64,000 nucleotides of DNA. Origin: Elysia crispata (lineage: Eukaryota > Mollusca > Gastropoda > Plakobranchidae). Below are positions 44,197 to 64,000 of this stretch, piece after piece. The stretch's first letter is position 1, and every line of letters begins with the position of its first letter. The notes under the pieces were generated by a model that was given only the letters and a program-made list of their open reading frames with translations, was not told the DNA's origin and made no database searches. The position numbers and the translations under genes were made by a program. The stretch is from positions 62,001 through 126,000 of the forward strand of contig JAWDGP010006253.1 of assembly GCA_033675545.1 (NCBI GenBank), in the 5' to 3' direction.

Positions 44197-46105
44197 GGTT
44201 ATCTCCAAGCAGAGCGTACAATATTCAAGTACTGTCATTTGAGTGGTATCGATTACTAATAATAATTTTCAGCGGCTCAGGAAGAGAGTAGTTAGACATC
44301 GATATGATTAAAATGTTCGCATCTAGATTTTTATTGTTTTTATTTGTCTGTTTTAACATGGTGAAAGGGGCGCCAAAGCTGTAAAAAATTAAGTAAATGA
44401 GTAACTATAAATAAATAATAAATTTAAGTAAACGTGATTTTGTGAACGTTAGATTTAGATTAAAAATAGCTCAAACAACTTTTAGGTTGTTAAATCTAAA
44501 CTGATTTACATAAAAATATTAACCTAAGTATTAAACATGCGGCTAAATCTAATCTAGATCTAGGTTAAATATGGATCCGCCACCCATAGGCCTATAAACC
44601 TAGGCCTATAATCTAGATCTAGATTCCAAGTACATTATATCCTACACGTTGTAATACCGCAATATGACAGTAGTGACAAACCTTTTTGCCAACGTTGGAC
44701 ACAATTTAAAAAATTGAACTTACCTTAAAAAGGGTATAGCTGTCGAATGGCCAAGAGAAATTCTGCAATTTTGTTTTCCCCCACTCGACTCCTCCACATA
44801 AACTCGGCCATATAAGAAGAAAATAAATCGACAGAAGTGCCGTGTTGTCTACGAAGTTTTTTCTTTGCTCTCATCCACGTATTTTCTATCAGCTGTGTGT
44901 GAATAGTTGGATGGTCGGGGTCAACGAAGTGCCTTTCTTGCACAACCACACTGTGAGTATATATGCCGTTGCCAATTTGATCAATGTTGGCATACGCTGC
45001 CCACCCGTCGGATATGATATGGCTACCGGGCAGTATCCAGCGTCTGATGATTGGCTCTAGTGTTGCAGCTGCGCGGTCAGGGACTTCAACTAAAATACAC
45101 TGTTTGGATCTTCTTTCAATCGTCCCAAATACCCAATGCCCTTCCCTCCACAGGCCGCGGCGGTATTTCCTGTGAAAAAATTTACTCTCATCAATCTCAA
45201 CCTCTATTGGTTCGTTGTTCTCGTCAAAACCTCCCAACTCTTGAGGGTTATTTTCAATAACGTTCTCACAAACGTCTCTTAAAAAAGTGCACCATAGGCT
45301 CATAGAATTTCCTGACAAAAGAGTTTCTCTTTGTATTTGCAACTGTAAAAAGTCTGCTGCCCAACAGTAAAGTAAAACAATAGCAGTGTCCAAAGAAACT
45401 TTTGCACCTTCAAAGAAAGAATTTACGCCAACACTTTGGGTAAAATTATGCCTAAAGCAACGGCACCTAAAACCGTCTTGAGAATTGTACTGGCTCAATG
45501 TGCACAGTTCATTACAAGTAGGGCAATTCACACTATTGGATATTAATCTCCTCTCCGCAAACCACTCCAAGGTTGATATTTTATCATGAAATCTCCCACC
45601 AAGTGTAATTAAACGAGGCACAATTGCTAAAATGTCACCGTCCTGTAAAAACAATATGTACTCTGTTTCGAGGACGCCCGGCCATTATTTAAAAAATGCG
45701 TTTGTTTACGCGGTAAAAACTTTCACTTACCCACTTCCGGTTTAGGTCGGGCAATACCCGTAATTATTGCGTCACTTCATTAAATCTACATTGGTTATAA
45801 AAATCTACAAATGCCTTTACATTATCTTCAAACTTCAAAAGAATAGATTGAAAATATACACATAACAGGCCCACATAACATAATTTAAAATGCGATAATA
45901 ACTAATAAGCCTTATAAAAGAAAAAAAAAAGTAAAAGAAATAAATTTAGGTATATACCATGATTTAGTTAAACCTGTATTTTATCGACTTTTTTGTGTTA
46001 AATACCTTATCGATAGTTACCGGAAACGCCGGAATCGTAAAAACACCCCGATATTATGCTGTTAGTATTCGATTCTAATTTTGTACGCTCTGCTTGGAGA
46101 TAACC
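44197..46105 (-). mobile_element. Complete Merlin element (1909 bp)
   Basis: 25-bp terminal inverted repeats beginning GGTTATCTCCAAGCAGAGCG are identical at both ends (44197-44221; 46081-46105). A perfect 8-bp duplication, gaaaattt, flanks them (44189-44196; 46106-46113), the size typical of Merlin. One transposase is encoded on the minus strand. Perfect repeats and duplication suggest a recent insertion. Confidence 0.97.
44725..45654 (-). CDS. Merlin (IS1016/ISXO2-like) transposase, intact
   Basis: 309 residues from MFLQDGDILAIVPRL to a stop. A zinc-ribbon-like segment, CPTCNELC...FRCRCFRHNF, lies near residues 43-68. The DDE core carries VEIDESKFFHRKYRRG (first D), WVFGTIERRSKQCILVEVP, SHIISDGWAAYANI (second D) and HPTIHTQLIENTWMRAKKKL (E/third position), the ISXO2-like layout. 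It acts on its own element's ends. The start is uncertain: 'tttttacag' overlaps the first codons and could be a splice acceptor, with an 8-codon upstream piece (MAGRPRNR, 45685-45662) separated by only 19 nt. No stops or slips. Confidence 0.93.
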   Translation of the reverse strand: MFLQDGDILAIVPRLITLGGRFHDKISTLEWFAERRLISNSVNCPTCNELCTLSQYNSQDGFRCRCFRHNFTQSVGVNSFFEGAKVSLDTAIVLLYCWAADFLQLQIQRETLLSGNSMSLWCTFLRDVCENVIENNPQELGGFDENNEPIEVEIDESKFFHRKYRRGLWREGHWVFGTIERRSKQCILVEVPDRAAATLEPIIRRWILPGSHIISDGWAAYANIDQIGNGIYTHSVVVQERHFVDPDHPTIHTQLIENTWMRAKKKLRRQHGTSVDLFSSYMAEFMWRSRVGENKIAEFLLAIRQLYPF

Positions 46106-46137
46106 GAAAATTTCTGGGGTCTCCCTAGCCTTGGTGG

Positions 46138-47756
46138 CTAGGTAGACCCCATTTGGGGTCCCGCTAGACACTTCGCTATTTGAAAGCTCTTGACCTCTTC
46201 TTTAAAAGAGTCTTCATGGCCCTTCAGATCTGGCAGTACCATCAAAAACTTGCGCATGTATATCATAGATGTTATTGTTCCCCTTATTTCAGGATCGAGG
46301 GAGGCAAAAGCCTTCATGGTAGTAGATGAGAGGGGCATCTTGTTGATGAGGACCTTGCCGGCTTGAATGAATGCCTGGAGTGCCTTGTTCTCAAAGGCAA
46401 CTCTTAGTGTATCCTTGGCGTTCCTTGATTCCAAGTTTACCCTTGCCCTTTCACCGTAGAACATGAGGCTCTTTGGAAGACGCAAGTTCTTATCCTCAAG
46501 GTTAGCATCTTTTAACTCTCTGAGATTAAGGGACTCCGGTTTGATGAAGTTTCCAAGGAAGCTCTTCAAAATTTCCTCATGTTTTGAGTGAAGGAGGTGC
46601 ATTTTTGGCTCACGGCTCTGGAAAAACTTCACATATTTTTCTATAGAAGGTAACAGCGATGCGTAGAAGTGTAGTGTTGTTGTGGTGTGGAAGTTGTGAG
46701 TGAAAAGCTTTTCAGTTATTCTAGCTTTGCGAAGCTTTCCATCTGATGTTGTAGTTTGGGCTGCTATCTTTTTTTTTAGGCTTTTCAAAGCTGCCATGTC
46801 AAAACAAGTAGACTGAGCCTGCTGCACTTGCTCTTTGTAGATTTTGAAACTTTTTGGTTGGAGGTAACAAGAGTAGTACACCACCAAAGGGTTCAGAAGC
46901 CTCAAGGTGTCCAAAGATACATTGAGCACAGAGAGCCACCTATGAGCTGCATATTGTTGGGGCGTGGAGGCTGATACCTTCATCAGGCGACACAATTCAT
47001 AGAAATGCTCCCTACTCTCTGGAGACCGCTTGAAGTCTGTGTGTAAGTCAGACAGGAGAGACTCGACATGTCCTCCGAATGGCTTACAAAAAGCCTTGGC
47101 AGCATTATGTGCGTGGTGACAAGTGTCACCGTCAATATCGAGGAGATGGGGTGCCCTTTCTTCCCTGATCCTTTTTTCCAACCCAGATTTAGAACCTCGC
47201 ATTACGTTGCACGAGTCCATTAGTTTTCTGAAGAGATTTTCCCATGGCAAGTTGTTGATAGTGAATATTTCGTCAAGGGCGCTGAATAGTGACTCACTGG
47301 TGACAACAACCATTTTGATAGAAGCAAGGTGATTGATTAACACCTGGGATGAAGTTTGGTCATAATGGCTGCTAAGAATGGTTAATATTTTCTCCTTTTG
47401 GGTGTTCATGGCCTCGTCGATATTCAGCGAGAATTTTGAGGTTCTCAGCGATTCGAAAAGATCGTCACTAATAGTTTTGACTAAACCATACTTAAGTTTG
47501 TATGACGCTGTGGTGCGCTCAAGCGAAATCCTCCGAAAGGCTTCTGGATCTTTCATAAGCTGCTCCACAACTCCAAGAAAAGATGTGGAGATGGAGAGAG
47601 GGAGGTTGTTTTCTGCAATGAACGAGAGTATCATCGCCTCCTGGTTTTTAGCTCTGTCGTCTACAGGTACACGACGATCCTCCTCTGTCAAATCAAGACA
47701 GTCTGCTGAGATAGAGGGGTGGACTCCATATCCCTTGTCGTTGTGAACAGGGTTTC
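46138..47756 (-). CDS. hAT transposase, main exon
   Basis: The exon opens after TCTCTTTAG and runs as one frame for 539 codons. It reads NPVHNDKGYGVHPSISADCL, MILSFIAENNLPLSISTSFL, KLKYGLVKTISDDLFESLRT, KFSLNIDEAMNTQKEKILTI (first D region of the RNase H-like fold), MRGSKSGLEKRIREERAPHL, CHHAHNAAKAFCKPFG and AAHRWLSVLNVSLDTL (the conserved W). It ends ...AKCLAGPQMGST. The pattern is that of hAT superfamily transposases related to the ZBED/ZMYM-like group; the usual C-terminal dimerisation segment is short or absent. The BED exon at 48431 should precede it but the phases do not match directly, so a small exon or an indel lies between. Confidence 0.7.
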
Positions 47757-48430
47757 CTAAAGAGAAAAAAAGAGATGCCTTTTGATTGAATAAACTTTTC
47801 AGTAAATTGCCCACAGAGTGCAGACAGGGGTATAGATCTAGCATTTTTTTTTTGACATGCTGTTTCGCTTGGTTCAGTGGAGAATGAAGACTTTCCCATT
47901 GGACTTTTGACGAGAGTGAGATCTAAATCTAGTAGAGTGCCAATAAAATCGGTAGAAATGGTCTATGCTTGTTTTGCGGGATTGCAGGATGAAGGCACTT
48001 TTGCGGGGTTTCGGATAATCCCGCAAAATGCGACATAGTAGGTAGCTCTGTAAACTTAATAACTCTACTAGACTAGATCTAGATCTGCAGTACTTACCAC
48101 CCCGAATCCAAATAAAAAACACAGTGACAGACACTATCTTAATAATGATTCTAGGCTTCTACTGACCAAAACAAAAACAACAACAACAACAACAACATAC
48201 TCGTAATTCCACACAACTAGATTCATCTAGATCTAGTCTAGATTTTAAACCAAAATCAAAGTTAATCATTATTAGATCTATCGATCGTTTGCATCACTGA
48301 GCCCTTTGCGTCCTTCTTATTGTCATTGGACTAATGTAGAGTCTAGACTGATTATATTAGATAATAAGGAATCTAAAAGCATAATTATAAATATAACAAA
48401 TCTAAGACTCAATAAAATCAATCAACTTAC

Positions 48431-48697
48431 CCGGTAGCCTTTGATTTTCCTGTCGAAGTTTAACGTTTTCCTTGTGTCCACGTGAGCTGTCAAAACCGTA
48501 AGTCCACGACTTGCGTAACTTATCTCCTTGTCACACACACTACACCACGATACTCCTTTTTTCCTTAACTTTCTAATAAACTCCCCCAGACGCCGACCAT
48601 TAGCGGTTTTGTCACACCATTCCCATCGCCATGGGTTCACAATATCGCCGTCATCGCAAGCTTCTCCTCTACTAACAATGTCTTGACGCCTCGCCAT
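48431..48697 (-). CDS. hAT BED-type zinc finger exon
   Basis: It starts MARRQDIVSRGEACDDGDIV and reads PWRWEWCDKTANGRRL, then WCSVCDKEISYASRGLTVLT with AHVDTRKT. C-x2-C followed by H-x(4-5) is a BED-like finger at the N-terminus of hAT transposases. It ends at a GTAAGT donor after 89 complete codons. Confidence 0.65.
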
Positions 48698-48799
48698 TGT
48701 GATGTTCACACGCAAACGTTGTGGAAAGACTGAGAAAAGTTGCGCCAAGCTTTGGCAAAAACAAAGAGAAATTCGGCCAATATCGATCGATATTTTCAA

Positions 48800-49787
48800 A
48801 ACCGATTAAGAAAGTAATAACAACAACAACAGATTATCATTAAATGGTATCGATGTGTTAATCTCGATAATTCCACTTGATCAATACCACCGAACTCTTC
48901 TGTGTTGGTTGGTTTATGTTTCCGGAAACCAGTCTCGAAATCGAAAAGAAGGCTTCGGAATTTTTGTGTTGTTTTAATTTTTTTGGGGGGGCGGACGCGA
49001 TCTTCGTTAGGCGGATGGAAATGACAAGTTGGGCGGAAATCCGCCTTTAGATGGAGAATTCTCAGCCCTGTTGATAGACTGGGATCTGACCAAGGGTGGA
49101 TGTTTGACGTACTGTTACACTGGTACCAGCCCGGAGAGCTTCTTACTAGGGGGTTGCTTCTCCAATGATTCCCATCCCATGGAATGTTCCTAAACCGTCC
49201 AGTGTTCTAAAGTTGTGATAAACATTATCTGCCACAAACTGAATAAAGCTGGCGGACTTCTTGCTGTGATGAACTGAATCCAAGAGTGTGCAATAATTCA
49301 ATTAGAGCCCGAGATACTTAAAGATGGTGCAGTAGTAGACCAAGTCCAATCTGAAGGGGTGGCATTAAAATGTTTGGCCTCATTGCTTACATAATATTTT
49401 AATATTTGAAATAATTTGTACAGTTACACTGCCAATCATGACATTCACTTTCTCAGCTGTATTATTTTCAGTCAAAGCAAAAACATATTCTTCATCTCAG
49501 TATCATTATGATTATGTTGAGGTGTCTCTTTAGTGTTAGTGTTTATGTCTTGAGCGACATATCACATGGCAAATGCTGCACATTTTTCATCTCAGGAGAC
49601 AAATTGAACTCTCATAAAATGAAAAATTGTGATTACAACATAATTTTTAGTCACTTGAACCTGGATTATTTTTAGTTTCTCTTTTCTGGGCATTTATTAT
49701 TTATGACCTCATCTCCTTTTTTAAAATTACTTGCTTTTGTTATGCAGTTTCTATTGATTTATTCATAATTAAAATTATATAGACCTA
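48800..49787. other. hAT 5' end and noncoding sequence
   Basis: The minus-strand reading CAGGGCTGAGAATTCTCC at 49072 has the CAGGG-type start of hAT termini and lies 5' of the BED exon. The complement of 'gggcggaaatccgccttta' beside it forms a small palindrome. No matching 3' terminus was found, possibly owing to later events near the Merlin insertion. Beyond 49080 I see no gene. Confidence 0.45.
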
Positions 49788-50246
49788 CCGTATTCGCTCC
49801 AATAGTAGCGCCGGGCGCGTGAAAATGAAGAGGGGGGGGGGTGCGTCTAATGGAATGTTTTGGATGACTTTCTTCAAAGACAAAGTGCCGCCGTTTCCGC
49901 CGTCGCCGCCCTCTTCCCCCCCCCCCTCTCTAGTTAGTTTTAGAGTGCCATGGTTGGGTGTCATTCGAGTCCGATGACTACGAGGACTGCAATAGTCCAG
50001 GACATTAACCTCAGACGCCTTTGACATCCCCAATTTGAGATGACAATTGCAGTATCATAGTCATTCATTGTTTACATGTGTTGTCTGTTGTTATCATCAG
50101 ATCTATCGCTTAATAAATGTTTTGAGTTTGAGTTTAATAAGAATCTTTTGTTCTCGAAAGTGGTGTTCTTTAAGTGTTGCTTGGATGGGAAGGAGGGGGG
50201 GGGGGTGCGTTTATTAGAGATGGCGCTACTAATGGAGGGAATACGG
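49788..50246. mobile_element. 459-bp MITE with 25-bp inverted repeats
   Basis: The left end CCGTATTCGCTCCAATAGTA and the complement of the right end (CCGTATTCCCTCCATTAGTA) match at 23 of 25 bases over the full repeat, with TA on both flanks (49786-49787, 50247-50248). G9 runs are mirrored near both ends. It is noncoding. The TA duplication suggests a Tc1/mariner-pogo source. Confidence 0.8.
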
Positions 50247-50592
50247 TAGTTTACAAAGCTAAAAGGTGTATATATATCCTTATATATTTGGAAATTGTTA
50301 CCATCTTACCTATGCTGCTTCCTCTTTACCAAATAAACCTGAGGGTCATTTGTGAATCAGTCTTGGCATTCTTCCTTTATTGAAGATCAACTTAGCTTAC
50401 TGGTATGAATTGTATGAGTACAAGTTTTTTTCATCAAATCATGCAGAAAAGAAAGAGATCAATTGTAAGAACAATTATTCCATTAACTTGTTTTTTTTTT
50501 TACTTCAGGTTAACAAAAGTGAAATTTACATATATTTTTTTCTTGTCACATGTATGCCAAGACATAAAAAATCTGGACTATATTGTTATATT

Positions 50593-50594
<2 letters not shown>

Positions 50595-50652
<58 letters not shown>
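50595..50652. repeat. (AAT)n microsatellite
   Basis: About 19 perfect trinucleotide repeats. Confidence 0.95.
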
Positions 50653-50659
<7 letters not shown>

Positions 50660-53600
50660 CTAAAAATAACAACAAACAAATTAGTTGACTTTATTAATAT
50701 TACTTTTTATGTGTACATAGATGCAAATAAAAGAATTATGAAATTCTCACATTCTGAAGGCAAATATTTAGCCTAATTATTGTATATATTGTATAAATGG
50801 ATAGACAAGAGCATTTCTTTAAAAATATAGATTCATTTTATTGTACGTTCCAAGACTGAATACATGGAAATTTGAGTTAGAAAAAAAAATATAAGAACAG
50901 GAGAAAAAAAATCAGATGGATTCTGCCGTGTATAAAGTTTTTTTCATGAGCCAAATATCAGATCTGGCCATTATAAAATACATGCAAGGGATTTTTTATC
51001 TTCCTAACCAGTGCAATAAAATGAATTTATGGTATTTGCCACTGCCAGAAAGAAAAAAAGAAAAGCAGCTTGAAATTTGTTGAGAACAAAACATACATCA
51101 CACCTTAAAACAAAAGGTAAAAATTGGTCTAGTTGGTCAATTTCTTAAAATCCCTAAATAAAGTTGTTTCATAAAATTGTGCAATCAGATCCTGCAGAAA
51201 ATTACATAAGAAATATGTTCGACTAGACAATAAAAATTAAAGAAAACAAAGCATCATTCAGCTTAATTGTTCATAATATAGATTAGGTTACAATAAGAGA
51301 TAAAGTCAGAAAAAGGTAGATTCACTCGGGCTTTGAAAAAAAAAAAAAAAAAAATCCCAGCAATGACTTTTTACCATAGGGGTTACATTGTTTTTGTCTC
51401 CATTAAGCCACATTCCTCCCACCACACAAACACACACTCACATACTTTTCTTCTCTGTGTGATCCTGCAGAAAGATTCAAAAATGCATCTCAAATTTCGT
51501 TTGTAGCACAAAACTAAATTGCAGTAATTTATCATCCTGTTAAATAACTAAATTAACACATGTTCATTTAACACTAAACTATCCTCTCTGTCACACATTG
51601 AATACTGAAAAAAACCTTGATACAAAGTAATATCACTCGTCATCTTTAGAAGAATTGGGTCTTATGCTGTATAAAACAATAGTTTACACAAGATTTTCAC
51701 TGAGGCAAAGCTAAAGATACTGTATTAATGCCAAATTTAACTTTTCTTGTACTTGCACTGCAACATTTAAATAACGTACAAAAACAAAAATAACCTTTTC
51801 TCCTCCACATGATTAATGTATAATTTGGCATTCCATATAGTTGGTATCATTAAAATTTGATAGTGAAAAACTATTGTATTCTTCAATAAACTGACTTTGT
51901 TACATGGACAGAAATGAATGTATCTACTTGCACTGGGCTCTATACGCCGAGTATTTTGTTGCTTAAAAAATGAGCACCATTAGCAAATATATACAATTAA
52001 AAAAAAAAAAATTTATACAGAAGTCCATCATGCAGCTGACGATGTGCTAAGTTTGCTACCGCAAAAATAATTATAAAAATTACTAAGCTGTGTCATGTCT
52101 GTAACATTTAGAATATGAATGAATATGAATCCTAGGAGCACAACATTATATTCTAAACTAAGGATGGAATTGATAGCTTTTCCAAATCTTAATTTTGAAA
52201 GCTTCCTGCTGGTTTTTTTATTATTTTTTTTTTAAATTTTAATCCACAAACTTTTTGACAAAAAATTCTGAGTACAATAAATACCCTTGGGATTTCCAAT
52301 TTTTTTTAATAAAAGCATTTAGCTTAACGAAAACAAAAAAAATAATGACAAAAATAAACCAGGAACAAAAACATTTGTTATTATAAACAACAATTTTGCT
52401 TTGTTCCAATTTCTTCTGGTTTCGTTCTTCATAACTGACCTTAATATAGACACAATTAAAAATGCATAACTAGCAATAAGAAGTGAGAACTGTTGTGGGG
52501 ATCTATTAATGAAGCTGTGTCTACCTACTTCTAAAATATTCACTGAGAAATCATGGGGATACAACAATTTAATGAGACTTGAAGGAAGTACTACAAAACT
52601 GTACAATGTGCAGACAATTCTGATAGACTTGCTTAAGAAAAATGCCTTAAAAGCGTTCCTTTACATTCCAATGTACTACAGAAAAGATATAACTCAATAC
52701 AAAAGAAGTTAACATATATTAGTTTCATTTACATCAAGAAAGAGCAACATAGCAAGAAAAATACCAACTTAGCTGAGGCCTATATAAAAACTATAAATAT
52801 TATAAATGACTTAAAAGTCTCAAGTAGCCTGTAAGATATAAGGGATTAAAATCATGCAAACAGACAAAATTCTCCAGAAGCACATTGAAAATTAAACAAA
52901 TGCTTTGAAAAAATATTTGTAATGATATGTACATGCTAAAGGGAATCATGAAAACTATAGTTTGCTAGTGTGCTCTTCCACATTATTTGTAAATATGCAT
53001 TACATAAGAGAATTAAATTAAGCACAGCTATTATTGCAATGAGTAGTTTGTTCTTTGGACTTGCCATTTGTCAGTACAGTGCACAGCTAAGCTTTTACAC
53101 ATCAGAAAACTTTACACTTTAAAAATATGACCCGACATGCAAGCAAAAACAAGAGAACACAATGGACCAGCTTTTCATGCAAACAAAACGAGACCCCCCC
53201 TAGGGGAATAAAAGGTCTGCATTTTCAATTTAAGTAAAATGTGTTGAAATACATGTACCAGTCTTTTTAAAAGTTAAAACTTTGAGCAGAGAATGGTGGC
53301 ATTTCACTCTTTACATTCAAGCCAAGATTTGGTGAACTATGAAATAAGGCTAAAAGAGAAATTGGTGTTTAATCTGAGAAAAAAAAACACCTAATATATA
53401 CTGTACTCAGCAAGCACAGAACCAAAGGAATTAAATTCATAATTTAGTTTCCTGAAGATAAAAAAAACCAACAGAATTCCATATTAGCTCAGAATAAAAT
53501 ACAAATCCATGAATCTATTCAATTTTTCCAAACGTATCCTTGCAAAAAAAAAAAAGCATTCTCCTTTTAGCAATGACATAAACTTAAAAATTATCAATCC

Positions 53601-54008
53601 ATTCCGGGCACACCAGTTCAAAACATCCTTTTCATAAGTCTATGAATAAAATGGAAGGAAAGGGTAATTGACATAAGGCTAACATAATAATGTGGTTTTT
53701 TGCCACTCTATAATGATTGTGAATTTCAATAGTGATGCTGCCTCAATGTCTATCATTACTTGGAATCAAGTCAACACAATTTTTCTGTTTTGTTTTTAAG
53801 ATACTTCAAGATTAAATGTAAAAATAAAAATACTTATTAGAAAAATATACATTCTTAAATATCAATCAAAAGTCTATGGTTTGGTTCATTAAAGAATCTA
53901 AACCTCAAGATTAACATATATGTCCTCAGCTGAGATAACACCGTACAAAACTGACAATTGATACCTTTTTTTTCACTCTAGAACTCATCACTAATTAAGT
54001 AGCTAATA
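50660..54008 (-). other. Probable long 3' UTR / flank of the laminin gene
   Basis: 3.3 kb without exons, transposons or inverted repeats, AT-rich on both strands. In the sense of the laminin gene several AATAAA signals occur, the farthest at about 50690, so the transcript may extend this far. I cannot fix the cleavage site. Confidence 0.4.
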
Positions 54009-63613
<9,605 letters not shown>

Positions 63614-64000
63614 CTGTAAATGCATTAAATGAAATAGAATGGTTTGAATATAACAACATTATAAACATGACCATTATCAATGTTACTGTTTATAAGATCA
63701 TCTTTTCAACTCCTCTCATGCTTCCTTTTGGTTATAGACCATATGGTTTTAATTTCCTAATTATTTGAAGGCCCAACACTTCTCTTATCATTCATAAACA
63801 GAATATTAAGTTGCATCCTGGAGGAAAGAGCGTAACATTGTCATACCTCATGAGATCATGATAAATCAGTGTCAATCTAGATTTTTTTTCATAAGAAGAT
63901 TAAGTTGCTTCCTCTTTATTCATTGTCGTTGCTGTTCCAATGATGAAAGAAATTGAAAAAACCCATACTCTTAATAAAAAATATATATATATATATATAA

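Overview
The window is nuclear DNA of an animal. Protein-coding signals are split by introns with GT/AG borders and consistent reading phase, gene density is low, the sequence is AT-rich with long microsatellites, and most coding DNA belongs to eukaryotic transposons. The one clear host gene encodes the C-terminal coiled coil of a laminin chain, which is specific to animals. The transposon mixture (Merlin, Harbinger, piggyBac, pogo-like, mariner, MULE, hAT, a CsRn1-like Gypsy element) and clusters of alternating AGATCT/TCTAGA words suggest a marine invertebrate. My best guess is a gastropod mollusc, but that is an impression and not something shown by a marker gene.

Layout. 1-1.3 kb: remnants of a piggyBac transposase and a DIRS-like reverse transcriptase, both on the minus strand. 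2.86-5.63 kb: a minisatellite of about 37 copies of a 73-bp unit. 6.3-13.9 kb: four copies of related multi-copy families that look like transposases but that I cannot name. One copy has an intact two-exon reading frame of 305 aa; the others are broken. 14.1-19.4 kb: a 472-bp MITE, Harbinger transposase fragments with a MADF partner gene, and a Myb/SANT-like remnant. 20.9-30.7 kb: a MULE (SWIM zinc finger) gene. A complete mariner (23741-25108) and a young Gypsy element (25687-30226) sit in its intron. 31.5-40.1 kb: a pogo-like transposase gene split by a 6.5-kb piggyBac element with exact TTAA duplications; that piggyBac itself holds a SINE, a Tigger-like MITE and an unexplained two-exon reading frame. 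40.4-42.9 kb: a Harbinger element whose transposase (plus) and MADF/BESS protein (minus) are interlocked, each having an exon inside the other's intron. 43.8-49.1 kb: a MULE-type N-terminal exon, a complete Merlin element with perfect inverted repeats and an 8-bp target duplication, and a hAT transposase. 49.8-50.2 kb: another MITE.

50.3-64.0 kb: the 3' part of a laminin beta-like gene on the minus strand, with five in-phase exons ending in a C-terminal cysteine and a probable long 3' UTR. Its large third intron carries a Penelope-like remnant and a broken copy of one of the unnamed families.

Together this is the 3' end of a basement-membrane gene next to about 50 kb of nested transposons. 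Several elements look young (mariner, Merlin, Gypsy). Several reading frames break by one base at or near homopolymers, so some apparent pseudogenes may be assembly errors.
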